Positions 42,212 through 50,937 of a stretch of DNA of 64,000 bases are shown in pieces. Positions within the stretch are counted from its first letter, which is position 1. Each line of letters starts with the position of its first letter. This DNA comes from Janthinobacterium sp. BJB426 (GTDB lineage: Bacteria; Pseudomonadota; Gammaproteobacteria; Burkholderiales; Burkholderiaceae_D): the NCBI RefSeq assembly GCF_002735705.1, contig NZ_PDZL01000007.1:124001-188000 (forward strand), written 5' to 3'. Position numbers and translations under genes: made by a program. The notes below the pieces were generated by a model, which made no database searches, was not told the DNA's origin, and was given only the letters and a program-made list of their open reading frames with translations.

Positions 42212-43327
42212 ATGATGCCTGACTCCTTCTTTTCGCCACCGCGCCGCCGCACCGTCGTCTTTGTCGCGGTCATCGGCGTACTGCATTACGTGGCGTTGGA
42301 ATGGCTCACTTCGCGTGCCAGCATGGTGCCGCTGGGACAGAATCATGCGCAGGTGGTCAGCATGGCCTTGATCGCCGAGCCGCCCAAACCGCTGCCGGTG
42401 GTGCCGCCACCGCCGCCTGAACTGCGGCCAGTGCCCAAGCCCAGGCCGCCGCCACCGCCGCCCCCGACGGAGCTGGCGTCGAGCGAAACGCCCCAGTTGA
42501 CGGCGCCCGCCAGCGACGTGCCGGAAGGCCCGGCCTCGACCGAGGCGGCCGCCGTGGCTGCCCCGGCCATCACGGCGCCGGCGCCTGCCGTGGCCGCCGC
42601 ACCCGTGCCGGCCAGCGCGCCGCCGCCGCCCGTCGAGCAGGCACGCCGCTACAAGACGAATGCGCCTGCCTCGGCCCAGTTCGACCTGCATGTGGACCGG
42701 CGCGATGCGGATGGCACCAAATGGCAGGGCGTGGCCGCGATGGCGTGGGACAACCGGGGCGACACGTATCAGCTGAAGCTGGAAGTGGGTTTGAGCATGC
42801 TAATCACGCGCATCAACCTGCTGGTGCTGACCAGCGAAGGCGTGATCGATGGCAGCGGCATCGTGCCCGTCACGGCCACGGAGAAACGCAAGGGCCGCGC
42901 GCAAACGGCCACGCATTTCAACCGCGACGCCAAGGCCATCACCTTTTCGGCCACGACGGCCACGGTGCCATGGCAAGAGGGGGCGCAAGACAAAGCCACC
43001 GTGCCGTTCCAGCTGGCCGCCATCGGCCGCGCCGACGTCAACCAGCTGGTGGGCAATATCGACATACTCGTCGGCGAGGAAAAGGAAGCGACCGTGTTCC
43101 GCTTCCACCTGGTGGGCGAGGAAGAACTGGAAACCAGGATGGGCCGCCTGGTGACGTGGCATCTGCGCCGCCCGCCGAAGCCCGGCACGTATTCGTCGCA
43201 GCTCGATATCTGGCTGGCGCCATCCATGCAATGGTATCCGGTACAAATACGCAATACCGAAGCGAACGGGGCGCTGACCACGCAAACCGTGACCCAAATT
43301 CGCGTCAATGACGCTACAGGAAAATAA
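42212..43327 (+). CDS. DUF3108 protein with TonB-like N-terminus
   Basis: A 371-residue protein. Residues ~14-32 form one transmembrane helix after a short cytoplasmic basic stretch (RRRTVVFVAVIGVLHY). A ~120-residue Pro/Ala-rich linker follows, including runs of prolines at ~60-85. The C-terminal ~200 residues are a DUF3108 domain with YQLKLEVGLSMLITRINLLV and TWHLRRPPKPG. This is a TonB-like layout but without a TonB C-terminal domain. The stop abuts the next gene's ATG, so the two DUF3108 genes form an operon. Function unknown, likely envelope. Confidence 0.85.
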   Translation: MMPDSFFSPPRRRTVVFVAVIGVLHYVALEWLTSRASMVPLGQNHAQVVSMALIAEPPKPLPVVPPPPPELRPVPKPRPPPPPPPTELASSETPQLTAPASDVPEGPASTEAAAVAAPAITAPAPAVAAAPVPASAPPPPVEQARRYKTNAPASAQFDLHVDRRDADGTKWQGVAAMAWDNRGDTYQLKLEVGLSMLITRINLLVLTSEGVIDGSGIVPVTATEKRKGRAQTATHFNRDAKAITFSATTATVPWQEGAQDKATVPFQLAAIGRADVNQLVGNIDILVGEEKEATVFRFHLVGEEELETRMGRLVTWHLRRPPKPGTYSSQLDIWLAPSMQWYPVQIRNTEANGALTTQTVTQIRVNDATGK

Positions 43328-44092
43328 ATGACTACTTTGAAAACTTTAAAACAATTGCTGGTCGCCAGCCTGCTGGCCGCCACCCTGTCCCCCGCCATGG
43401 CGGCGGACGAGCCCGTCGATCACCCCGTCATCAAGCGCCCGTACAAACTGGCGCCCTCGGCTGACCTCGTCTATTCGATCAAGGCGAAACAGCGCGGCAT
43501 TGCGCTGTCCGGCGAATCCGTCAGCAACTGGCGCGCCGGCGATGGCAAGTACTCGCTGCTGGCCGAAACCAAGGCCGCCCTGTTCGGCAAAATACTGGAA
43601 CAGCGCAGCGAAGGCACGGTCGACGATTACGGCCTGGCGCCGGTCCAGTTCGTGGAAAAGCGCTTCCGCAAGGAAGCGGCCACGACCACCTTCAAACGCG
43701 ACAGCAAGACCATCGTCTTCAGCGAAGGCGATGACAGCTATCCGCTGAAAGGCGGCGAGCAGGACCGTAACAGCACCGTCTGGCAACTGGTCAGCGTGGC
43801 GCGCGCCATCCCCGAGAAATTTACGCCTGGCTCGGAATGGAGCTTCTTCGTTGCCGGCCGCCATGACGCCGAACCGTGGACCTTCAAGGTCGTCAAGCAG
43901 GAGACCGTCGCCACCGGCCAGGGTTTGGTGGAGGCCGTGCACCTGGTCAAGGCGCCGCCGCCGGACAAGAAGGGCCAGCAGGTGGACCTGTGGCTGGCGC
44001 CGTCGCTGGAATGGTATCCCGTGAAGGTGACGTTCGCCGATGAAGACGGCGATTACGTCGAGCAAACCTTGCAAAAGATCGTCAAGAAGTAA
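43328..44092 (+). CDS. Secreted DUF3108 protein
   Basis: A 254-residue protein with a signal peptide (MTTLKTLKQLLVASLLAATLSPAMA, cleavage after AMA). The mature protein is one DUF3108 domain: LVYSIKAKQRGIALSGESVS, then DSYPLKGGEQDRNS and a C-terminal WLAPSLEWYPVKVTFADEDG. It is directly abutted to the longer DUF3108 gene, whose domain it resembles (both contain a WLAPS-WYPV element near the end). The family is often found next to purine or envelope genes and has no known biochemical role. Probably periplasmic. Confidence 0.88.
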   Translation: MTTLKTLKQLLVASLLAATLSPAMAADEPVDHPVIKRPYKLAPSADLVYSIKAKQRGIALSGESVSNWRAGDGKYSLLAETKAALFGKILEQRSEGTVDDYGLAPVQFVEKRFRKEAATTTFKRDSKTIVFSEGDDSYPLKGGEQDRNSTVWQLVSVARAIPEKFTPGSEWSFFVAGRHDAEPWTFKVVKQETVATGQGLVEAVHLVKAPPPDKKGQQVDLWLAPSLEWYPVKVTFADEDGDYVEQTLQKIVKK

Positions 44093-44220
44093 GTGTTCAC
44101 TAATGGTTTGGGGCCAGGCATGCCGTGTTTGTCCCCTCATTGCATCATCCTGGCCCGGCACGGCGCAGCGGCTGTGTTGCGCCGTGTCCGCACCTCCCCC
44201 TCCCATGCGCTAAATTGCAT

Positions 44221-44240
44221 GTCAGAACTGATATACTGAC
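44221..44240. promoter_or_regulatory. Dyad and -10-like element upstream of the condensin operon
   Basis: GTCAG-N10-CTGAC (44221-44240) overlaps TATACT (44232-44237), a good -10 hexamer, about 65 bases before the first condensin gene. It could be the operon's promoter with an operator; I find no clear -35 partner. Confidence 0.4.
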
Positions 44241-44304
44241 GCCCCCGCCCCGCAGCGCCGCGTTAGCCCGCAGCGCCGCCCGCTGAACACTCATCCGGAA
44301 AAGA

Positions 44305-45687
44305 ATGATTGATATAATGGCAAGTGCAGCCGTGGCTACGGATGCAAATCAGACAGAGCAAGAGCATCACGATTCCTTGCAGGCGCATTTCCAGCCCAAT
44401 ATTTCGGCCGACGAGATCGAGCAGGTATTTCACTTGAAGCGGGCGCAGCCCCTGCTGCAAGTGTTTACAGCCCTGTTCCACGGCGGTTTCGATGGCGTGC
44501 TGGTGCGCCTGCTGGTGTTGCGCGAGCTGGCGTCCGATGCGGCCACGTCCGCCTATACGCGCGCCGATATCAACACGAAACTGGCGTATCTGTTGCCGGA
44601 AAGCCTGGAAACGGTCTTGCTGCGCCTGCGCTCGAACCAGTTGCTGGCCTGGGATGCGCAGCAGGGCGTGTACCGCGTGACCCCGATGGCGCGCAATGTG
44701 CTGTCCGCCATCGACAGCCTGCTGGGCCTGGGGCAGACGGAAGATGAAGCGGAAATGGGCTTTCTGCTGTCGCAGGTGGCTGGTGCGCAAGCCGTCGGCG
44801 GCGTATCCGTTGAGCAACTCCAGCATTTGCTGGGGCGCCTGGTGGACTTGACGGAGGAGTTCTCCGATGCCATCGCTTCCGGTTCCGAATTCCGGCTGCG
44901 CACGGCGCAAGCGAAGTGGAACATGGCTTGCGACTGGGTCGAGAAGGGTTCCGAGATTCTCGTGGCGATCACGTCCGATGAAAACGCGGACAGCGCCACG
45001 CACAAGGCGGCGCAAGCGATTGGCCGCGCGCAAAGTAAATTGCTGAACATGCAAGGCATGTTTTCGCGCGCCCTGAACCAGATCGAGCGCCAGCGCGTGC
45101 ACCTGGGCCAGTCGGGCCTGTCGACTACCGACATCAAGCGCTGGCTCTTGCTGCACGACGACCTGGCCAGCCTGGCCGAAGGCGCCATCGACCAGCCCGT
45201 CGTACCGCTGTTCTCCACGCCGGCCGAAATGATCGATGTGGCCGAAACGGAACTGCTGTCCGAGCGGGCGGCAGGCGTCATCAACACGGGCCTGCCTAGC
45301 GGCGAGGATGCGCCCACCACCATCAGCGACGGACCCGCCATGCAGCTTGAACTCGATGACCTGTTGGACCGCCTGTCAAACTTCGCCAGCCTGGGCAATT
45401 TCCCCAGCATCGGCGAAGAGGGGCCGAAATCGGTGCCCGTGCAGGACTCGCTGCTGCCGGCCAGCTTTGCCGTGGCCTCGTACCGCGCCTCCATGCTGCC
45501 GCTGCTCGGCGATGTTTCCGAAGCGAGCTTGCAAGGCTCGACGGCCGAACTGGCCCGTTTGCCGATTACCTTTACACCGACCGACGAGATGGTCCAGCTG
45601 ACCGACCCCCATGTGGCGGCCATGTCGATCGCCTCGCTTTCACTGAATGTTTCACTTGATTTAGATAGCGGCACCGCCGATGAATGA
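44305..45687 (+). CDS. Kleisin-like condensin subunit (MksF/MukF type)
   Basis: A 460-residue protein. The N-terminal ~100 residues look like a winged helix (LLVLRELASDAATSAYTRAD through GVYRVTPMARNVLSAIDS), followed by a long helical segment (VSVEQLQHLLGRLVDLTEEF to RALNQIERQRVHLGQ) and a less structured acidic C-terminal part. This is the order seen in MukF/MksF kleisins. Identification rests mainly on the operon: a small MksE-like gene overlaps its stop by eight bases and an SMC gene follows. It should bridge the SMC heads. The start may be 44305 or the ATG at 44317. Confidence 0.65.
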   Translation: MIDIMASAAVATDANQTEQEHHDSLQAHFQPNISADEIEQVFHLKRAQPLLQVFTALFHGGFDGVLVRLLVLRELASDAATSAYTRADINTKLAYLLPESLETVLLRLRSNQLLAWDAQQGVYRVTPMARNVLSAIDSLLGLGQTEDEAEMGFLLSQVAGAQAVGGVSVEQLQHLLGRLVDLTEEFSDAIASGSEFRLRTAQAKWNMACDWVEKGSEILVAITSDENADSATHKAAQAIGRAQSKLLNMQGMFSRALNQIERQRVHLGQSGLSTTDIKRWLLLHDDLASLAEGAIDQPVVPLFSTPAEMIDVAETELLSERAAGVINTGLPSGEDAPTTISDGPAMQLELDDLLDRLSNFASLGNFPSIGEEGPKSVPVQDSLLPASFAVASYRASMLPLLGDVSEASLQGSTAELARLPITFTPTDEMVQLTDPHVAAMSIASLSLNVSLDLDSGTADE

Positions 45688-46423
45688 CGATTCCCAAATC
45701 CTGATTGCGCGCCTGCTCACGCATCAAACCCTGCGCCGCGACGACAAGCTCGTCAAGCGCGTGCTGTCCGACGAGCTGTTCCGCGCCGAAATCGATGCGC
45801 GATTGCTGGCCTGCGGCTTGAAACTGCTCGACAACGTGTACGCCGACCATGTCACCCTGGCCCTGACGCGCACCATCGAGCCGAAGATCTTCGGCGCGCG
45901 TGACGTGTGGCAAAACAATAATTTCGGTTTGGCGCGCGATGGCGTGGCCTTGCTGGTGGTGCTGTGGGCGCAGATCATCCTGCCCAAGCGTGAACGCCAG
46001 GAAACGCACCAGCACGCGGACGATGACCAGAACGACATGTTCGGCACGGAAAAACCGCTGCCGCGCGCGGAAGACGCGTCGATCGGCATTTCCTACAAGG
46101 CACTGCTGTCGGACTTCGGCGACAAGCTGGGCAAAAAGACGCGCATGGACATGAATTTGGGCACCCTGGCCAAGCTGGGCTTCATCGAGCGGCGTGGCGA
46201 TTTCATCCTGGAAGGTCCGCTGCTGGACCTGATGATGGATACCGACGTCCTGAAAGAGCGCATCATCAACGGCGCCCTGGCCGACGTGTTCAAACGCGCG
46301 CCGGCGCGCCTGGTGGCCGTCGACCTCGATGCTGACTTGTCGGCTGATTTGTCCGCCGACATCGGCGACTTGCCAGACGCCGGCGATGTCGATGACACGA
46401 CGTCGTCCGACCTTCCTCACTGA
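45680..46423 (+). CDS. MksE-like condensin accessory subunit
   Basis: A 247-residue protein. LIARLLTHQTLRRDDKLVKR, FRAEIDARLLACGLKLLDNV and LGTLAKLGFIERRGDFILEG suggest paired winged-helix modules, as in MukE/MksE. The C-terminal ~40 residues are acidic (DLDADLSADLSADIGDL) and likely disordered. The gene lies between the kleisin-like and SMC genes: an eight-base overlap before and eight bases after. Its role would be to bind the kleisin and regulate the SMC ATPase. The family call is by context and general fold features. Confidence 0.65.
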   Translation: MNDDSQILIARLLTHQTLRRDDKLVKRVLSDELFRAEIDARLLACGLKLLDNVYADHVTLALTRTIEPKIFGARDVWQNNNFGLARDGVALLVVLWAQIILPKRERQETHQHADDDQNDMFGTEKPLPRAEDASIGISYKALLSDFGDKLGKKTRMDMNLGTLAKLGFIERRGDFILEGPLLDLMMDTDVLKERIINGALADVFKRAPARLVAVDLDADLSADLSADIGDLPDAGDVDDTTSSDLPH

Positions 46424-46431
46424 AAGCGCCC

Positions 46432-49263
46432 ATGTTTCATATCAAATCACTTGAACTGGTGCACTGGGATTATTGGCAGCGCATCAAGAATATTCCGCTC
46501 GACGCGAAGATCATCACCATCGCGGGGCAGAATGGCTCCGGCAAGACCACCTTGCTCGACGCCTTGCGCACCTTGTTCGGCCTCGATTGCTCGATGGGCC
46601 GCACGTATAAACACTATGCGCGCCACTCGGGCCAGCAGACGGCCTGGCTGCGCGCCGTGGTCGACAACAAGAACGTGGGCAAGCAGCTGTCGAATCGCCC
46701 GTTCCGCAGTTCCGGCTTCTTCAGCGACGATGAAGTGACCCTGTTTTGCCAGATCCAGAAGAATGGTGGCGACTGGAAGCGCCAGTATCTGATGCGTCCA
46801 GGCAATGTGCAGATCGAGGACATCACGGATGCCAACGACTGGCTCGGTGTGGAAAACTACCGCAAGCGCCTGGCCAATGCGGGCCTGTCGCCCGCCATGT
46901 CGAAAGTGCTGGCGCTGGAGCAGGGCGAGACGGACAAATTGTGCGAATACGCGCCGCGCCAGCTGCTCGACCTGGTGTTCCAGGTGTTCGGCGACAAGGA
47001 AGTGCTGGATGCCTACGATGAAGCCAAGCGCCACCAGCGCGATACGGAAGTGGAACTGAAACGCTTCGAGACGGAACTTGAAGCGTCGAAAACCAATCTG
47101 GAAGGCTTGCGCCTGCGCGTGGCCAATTACCACCAGTGGGAAGGGCTGCATAAAGAGCGTCGCAACCTGCTGGAAGAAGTGCTGCCCAGCTTGCAATACC
47201 ACGAGGCGCGCGAAAAGGCGGCTCAGGCCAGCCGTCAATTGCGCGATGCGCGCAAACCGATGGCGCAGGCGGACCAGCAACTGACCGATAAACGCAATGC
47301 GCTGGCCGCGCAGGCGAAGGCCCTGTCCGACGCGCAAATGAATGAAACCTTGCTGGAACAGGAATCGATAGGCTTGCAGAGCCGTTTGTCCCTGATCAAT
47401 AGCAAGCTGAAACCGCTGGACAGCCTGCTGGAACAGAAGGACCGCCTGCACAAGCTAGCGGCGGACTCGGGCAGCGATATCGCCGAAGTGGCGGCTCAGC
47501 TGGAACAGAAGGAAGCGGAACTGCTGCGCCAGCGCCAGCAGCGCGACGCCTTGTCGGCCCGCATCGCGGGCGAGCAGGCGACGATTGCCGCACTGCAAGG
47601 CAAGACGGCCATGCCGGAGCCGGACAATGTGCGCGGCATGCGCCGCGCGCTGCGCGACGCGGGGATTGCACACGCGATGCTGTCCGATATCGTCGAGGTG
47701 ACGGATAGCCGCTGGCAGGGTGCCGTCGAGGGCGTGTTGGGCGGTTACGCCTCGGTCGTCTTGCTCGACAAGGCCAAGGATGCGTCTAGCGCCTACCGTC
47801 TGGCAGAGAAGGAACGCTACCGCCACTTCATCGTGCCCGAGCTGGTCACGGCGCCAGTGGCGAAAGACGAAAGCTTGCTGGCCGTGGTGAAATTTTCCGC
47901 GCCCGTGCCTAGCTGGCTGATCGAGCAGCTGTCGCGCATTTCCCGCGTCGATTCCGTCGAAGCGGGCTTCAAGCTGGGCAATCACGAAGAGTGGATCACG
48001 CCCGAGGCGTACCACCGCGAACGCCGCGGCGGCCGCTCCCTATTCGTGGAAGCGTCGCGCTACCGCTTCGGCCAGGCTGGCCGCAGCGGCCGCCTGGAAG
48101 CGCTGCTGCGCTCCCTGCCGGGTCTGGAAGGACAGGAAGACACCTTGACCCTGGCGATCTCGAAACTGGCGGCCGAAGTGGGCGCCTTGAAGGCGCGCAT
48201 CGCCGGCGTCGACGCGGCCAAGGAACTCAGTGCGCGTCAGGAAGAATTTGCCGAAGCGCTGCGCAATTCGAAGCCGCTCAAGGAAGAGCGTCTGGAAGTG
48301 GGCGGCCGCCTGGGCGAACTGCAAAACCTCACCAAGAACGCCACCGTGGCGCGTACGCGTGCCGATACCGTGTGGCAAAACGCGCGCCTGGCCCTGTCCG
48401 AGGCGGAAGCCGGCTCGCGCCTCGGCTACAAGAAGCAGATCGAACAGCGCGCCGAGCATGCGCGCGCCTTGCTGGCCCTGCGCCATGCGTGGCGCCACTT
48501 GCCGAAAAGCTGGCGCAGGCCGGGCCGACGCGCGGCACTGGTGGCCGAACACCAGAATGCGCACCAGGTCGATCTGCGCGTGGCCAGCCTGCAAAACAGC
48601 CTGGCGCGCGACGACTGGGAACTCGACGCTACCGTCATCGACCAGCATCACCGCCTGTCGGACCAGTTGCATGGCCGCCAGTCTGAGACGGACGAGCGCC
48701 GCTACCAGAACAACCGCGCCATCGAAGCGACGGGCAATGCCCGCGGCGCCTACATGGAACGCTTGCGCTACACCATCAAGACGTACAGCAAGAACATCAA
48801 GGAACTGGGTGAACTGGCCGGCATCGAAGTGCATGCCGACCCCGTGCGCCTGGAAAACGACGACGTGCAGCTGTCGCAGGCGGGCTTGCACGTGCGCTTC
48901 AAGTTCGACGGCAAGGGCGTCATCGGCATGAACGATGGCGAGGCGTCGGGCGGCCAGCAAGTGATGAAGTCGCTGGTGTTGCTGATCGGCTTGCTGAAAT
49001 CGGAGGACGGTTCCGGCGGCTTCGTCTTCATCGACGAACCGTTTGCCCACCTCGATATCCGCAATATTCAATTGGTCGGCGAGTTCCTGAAAAACACGGA
49101 AGCGCAATACCTGATGACGACGCCGTTGACGCACAACACGGATGTCTACGATCCGTCGGAACTGACTTTGATCACCAGCAAGAAGAAAAAGGATACCCAA
49201 TGGGCGCAACCGATTTTCGTGCTGCAGCGCCGCGTCGATCCCGTATCGGGCAAGGTGGCGTGA
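46432..49263 (+). CDS. SMC-family condensin ATPase (MksB-like)
   Basis: A 943-residue SMC protein. The Walker A is AGQNGSGKTTLLDAL (31-45). Coiled coil runs to ~395, a hinge-like block contains WQGAVEGVLGGYASVVLL (~420-440), coiled coil returns, and the C-terminal head has EASGGQQVMKSLVLL (~836-850) and Walker B GGFVFIDEPFAHLD (~862-875). The signature Q in place of the usual E of LSGGE, and the length, fit the MksB/MukB-like branch rather than canonical SMC (~1170). With the two preceding genes it forms a condensin. Residues 690-701 read as a compensated frameshift (see findings). No JetD/MksG nuclease gene follows. Confidence 0.75.
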   Translation: MFHIKSLELVHWDYWQRIKNIPLDAKIITIAGQNGSGKTTLLDALRTLFGLDCSMGRTYKHYARHSGQQTAWLRAVVDNKNVGKQLSNRPFRSSGFFSDDEVTLFCQIQKNGGDWKRQYLMRPGNVQIEDITDANDWLGVENYRKRLANAGLSPAMSKVLALEQGETDKLCEYAPRQLLDLVFQVFGDKEVLDAYDEAKRHQRDTEVELKRFETELEASKTNLEGLRLRVANYHQWEGLHKERRNLLEEVLPSLQYHEAREKAAQASRQLRDARKPMAQADQQLTDKRNALAAQAKALSDAQMNETLLEQESIGLQSRLSLINSKLKPLDSLLEQKDRLHKLAADSGSDIAEVAAQLEQKEAELLRQRQQRDALSARIAGEQATIAALQGKTAMPEPDNVRGMRRALRDAGIAHAMLSDIVEVTDSRWQGAVEGVLGGYASVVLLDKAKDASSAYRLAEKERYRHFIVPELVTAPVAKDESLLAVVKFSAPVPSWLIEQLSRISRVDSVEAGFKLGNHEEWITPEAYHRERRGGRSLFVEASRYRFGQAGRSGRLEALLRSLPGLEGQEDTLTLAISKLAAEVGALKARIAGVDAAKELSARQEEFAEALRNSKPLKEERLEVGGRLGELQNLTKNATVARTRADTVWQNARLALSEAEAGSRLGYKKQIEQRAEHARALLALRHAWRHLPKSWRRPGRRAALVAEHQNAHQVDLRVASLQNSLARDDWELDATVIDQHHRLSDQLHGRQSETDERRYQNNRAIEATGNARGAYMERLRYTIKTYSKNIKELGELAGIEVHADPVRLENDDVQLSQAGLHVRFKFDGKGVIGMNDGEASGGQQVMKSLVLLIGLLKSEDGSGGFVFIDEPFAHLDIRNIQLVGEFLKNTEAQYLMTTPLTHNTDVYDPSELTLITSKKKKDTQWAQPIFVLQRRVDPVSGKVA

Positions 49264-50267
49264 TGGCCATGGGCAAGCTCATTCTGGCCGCGGCCCTGTC
49301 GCTGGCATTGGCCGGCACGGCCGTGGCCAACGACGGCATCGGTTCCGTGAGCGCGGGCGGCATTCTGTTCGGCAAGACGGATGCCGTGGCCATGAAAAAG
49401 GAAGTGCTCAGCGTGAGCACGGACTTGATCAAGGTCGAGTACGAATTCCTCAATGAATCGGCCAGGGATGTGGAAGAGACGATCTTCTTCCCCTTGCCAG
49501 AATACGCGTCCGGCTACCACGGCTCGCCCACGTATTATGGCCAGCCGCAGCAGTTTACTGTCGACGTGGATGGCAAGCGCAAGGATTATAAAACCACCTT
49601 TGTCGCCAAGCTCGATGCCGAGGACGTGACGGCCCGCTTGCGCCAGCTGGGCTTGTCGGATGCGCAAATTGCCTATTTCCCTTCGCACACGCCGTTCGAC
49701 AAGAAAGTGACGCCGCTGACGGCCGCGCAGAGCAAGATCATGATACGTGAAGGCCTACTGGCCCAGCTGTACGACGAGGAATGGGTGCCGGCCTGGACCG
49801 TGAAAGTCATCTACCTGTGGCAGCAGAAATTCCCCGCCGGCAAAGTCGTGCGCGTGCGCCATCAATATGCGCCGTTCGTCGCGGCCGGTCCTGGCGCTTC
49901 CTACCTGGGCGATGGCAATGCCTTTGAAAAGAAATACTGCGGCGACAAGGCCTTCTACAAGACGTGGAACCGCCTGGCGGCCAAGCAGGGTGAAAGCGGC
50001 TTCGTTAATGCCGTGTGGGTCTCGTACATTCTGACGACGGGCAATACATGGAAGAATGGCATCGAAGACTTTACCTTGAACCTGATCAAGGGCAAGTCGG
50101 ACGAGCTGGTCAGCCTGTGCTTCCCCGGTACGTTTACGAAAATCAACCCCACCACCTTGCAAGTCAAGCTGCGCAACTTCCATCCGAAACAGGACCTGGA
50201 CGTGTACTTTGGCAATGTCGAGATCGGTGGTGCCCACGACGGCGTGGCGCCGCAGATCCGGCCGTGA
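49263..50267 (+). CDS. DUF4424 secreted protein
   Basis: A 334-residue protein with a signal peptide (MAMGKLILAAALSLALAGTAVA). The mature N-terminus NDGIGSVSAGGILFGKTDAV and the block EYEFLNESARDVEETIFFPL match DUF4424, a periplasmic family of unknown role. Other conserved-looking parts are KYCGDKAFY and the aromatic KNGIEDFTLNLIKG. Its ATG overlaps the SMC stop codon (TGATG at 49261-49265), so it is translationally coupled to the condensin operon, although a functional link is not evident. An internal ATG at 49269 is an alternative start. Confidence 0.8.
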   Translation: MAMGKLILAAALSLALAGTAVANDGIGSVSAGGILFGKTDAVAMKKEVLSVSTDLIKVEYEFLNESARDVEETIFFPLPEYASGYHGSPTYYGQPQQFTVDVDGKRKDYKTTFVAKLDAEDVTARLRQLGLSDAQIAYFPSHTPFDKKVTPLTAAQSKIMIREGLLAQLYDEEWVPAWTVKVIYLWQQKFPAGKVVRVRHQYAPFVAAGPGASYLGDGNAFEKKYCGDKAFYKTWNRLAAKQGESGFVNAVWVSYILTTGNTWKNGIEDFTLNLIKGKSDELVSLCFPGTFTKINPTTLQVKLRNFHPKQDLDVYFGNVEIGGAHDGVAPQIRP

Positions 50268-50271
50268 GCAC

Positions 50272-50850
50272 GTGAGCGAGCAGCAGGCACTGGCGGTGCG
50301 TTTGCGCGCCATCGCCCGCGCCACACCGTGGTGCATGCAAGCCTTGCAAGCCGTGGCGCAGCTGCGCTTGCCCCACTGCTGCATCGGTGCCGGCGCCGTG
50401 CGCAACCTCGTGTGGGACGCCTTGCACGGCTACGCGCAACCGTCGGCCTTGAGCGACGTCGACGTGGCGTATTTCGATGCGCACGATGTGCAACCCCGGC
50501 GCGAGGTGGAACTGCGCCAGCGCCTGGAAACTGCGTTGCCCGGCGTGCCGTGGGAGGTCTGCAATCAGGCGCGGGTGCACCTGTGGTTCGAAGATGCTTT
50601 TGGCTATGCCGTGCCGCCGCTGCTGTCGCTCGACGACGCCATCGCTTCCTGGCCCGAATTTGCCACCTCGGTTGGCATTTATCTGCAGCCTGACGGCGAG
50701 ATCGGCATCGTCGCGCCGCATGGCCTCGATGATCTGTTCAATATGGTGGTGCGGCGCAACCCGGCGCGCATCAGCCTGGACGGCTATGCGCAGCGCCTGG
50801 CCAGCAAGGACTATGCGGCGCACTGGCCGCGCGTCACCATCATCGCCTAG
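50272..50850 (+). CDS. Nucleotidyltransferase family protein
   Basis: A 192-residue protein from a GTG start at 50272. CCIGAGAVRNLVWDALHGYA and SALSDVDVAYFD form the nucleotidyltransferase-like core, with the two metal-binding Asp residues in DVDVAYFD; later LSLDDAIASWPEFATSVGI matches the same small family (DUF925-like). The reaction is unknown. The GTG is four bases after the DUF4424 stop; an in-frame ATG further upstream lies inside that gene. The operon link is therefore likely but the start codon is uncertain. Confidence 0.75.
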   Translation: MSEQQALAVRLRAIARATPWCMQALQAVAQLRLPHCCIGAGAVRNLVWDALHGYAQPSALSDVDVAYFDAHDVQPRREVELRQRLETALPGVPWEVCNQARVHLWFEDAFGYAVPPLLSLDDAIASWPEFATSVGIYLQPDGEIGIVAPHGLDDLFNMVVRRNPARISLDGYAQRLASKDYAAHWPRVTIIA

Positions 50851-50937
50851 ATAAATGTGGTGTAAAACGCAATTAAATGCACTGTGGATACAGATTGCCT
50901 ATAATTGCCAATTTTCCAATAGTGTTTTCCTGATCCC

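Noticed and set aside
44305..49263. Wadjet (JetABCD) plasmid-defence system
   Set aside because: No JetD-like nuclease gene is adjacent and the SMC length fits MksB better; kept as an Mks-type condensin.
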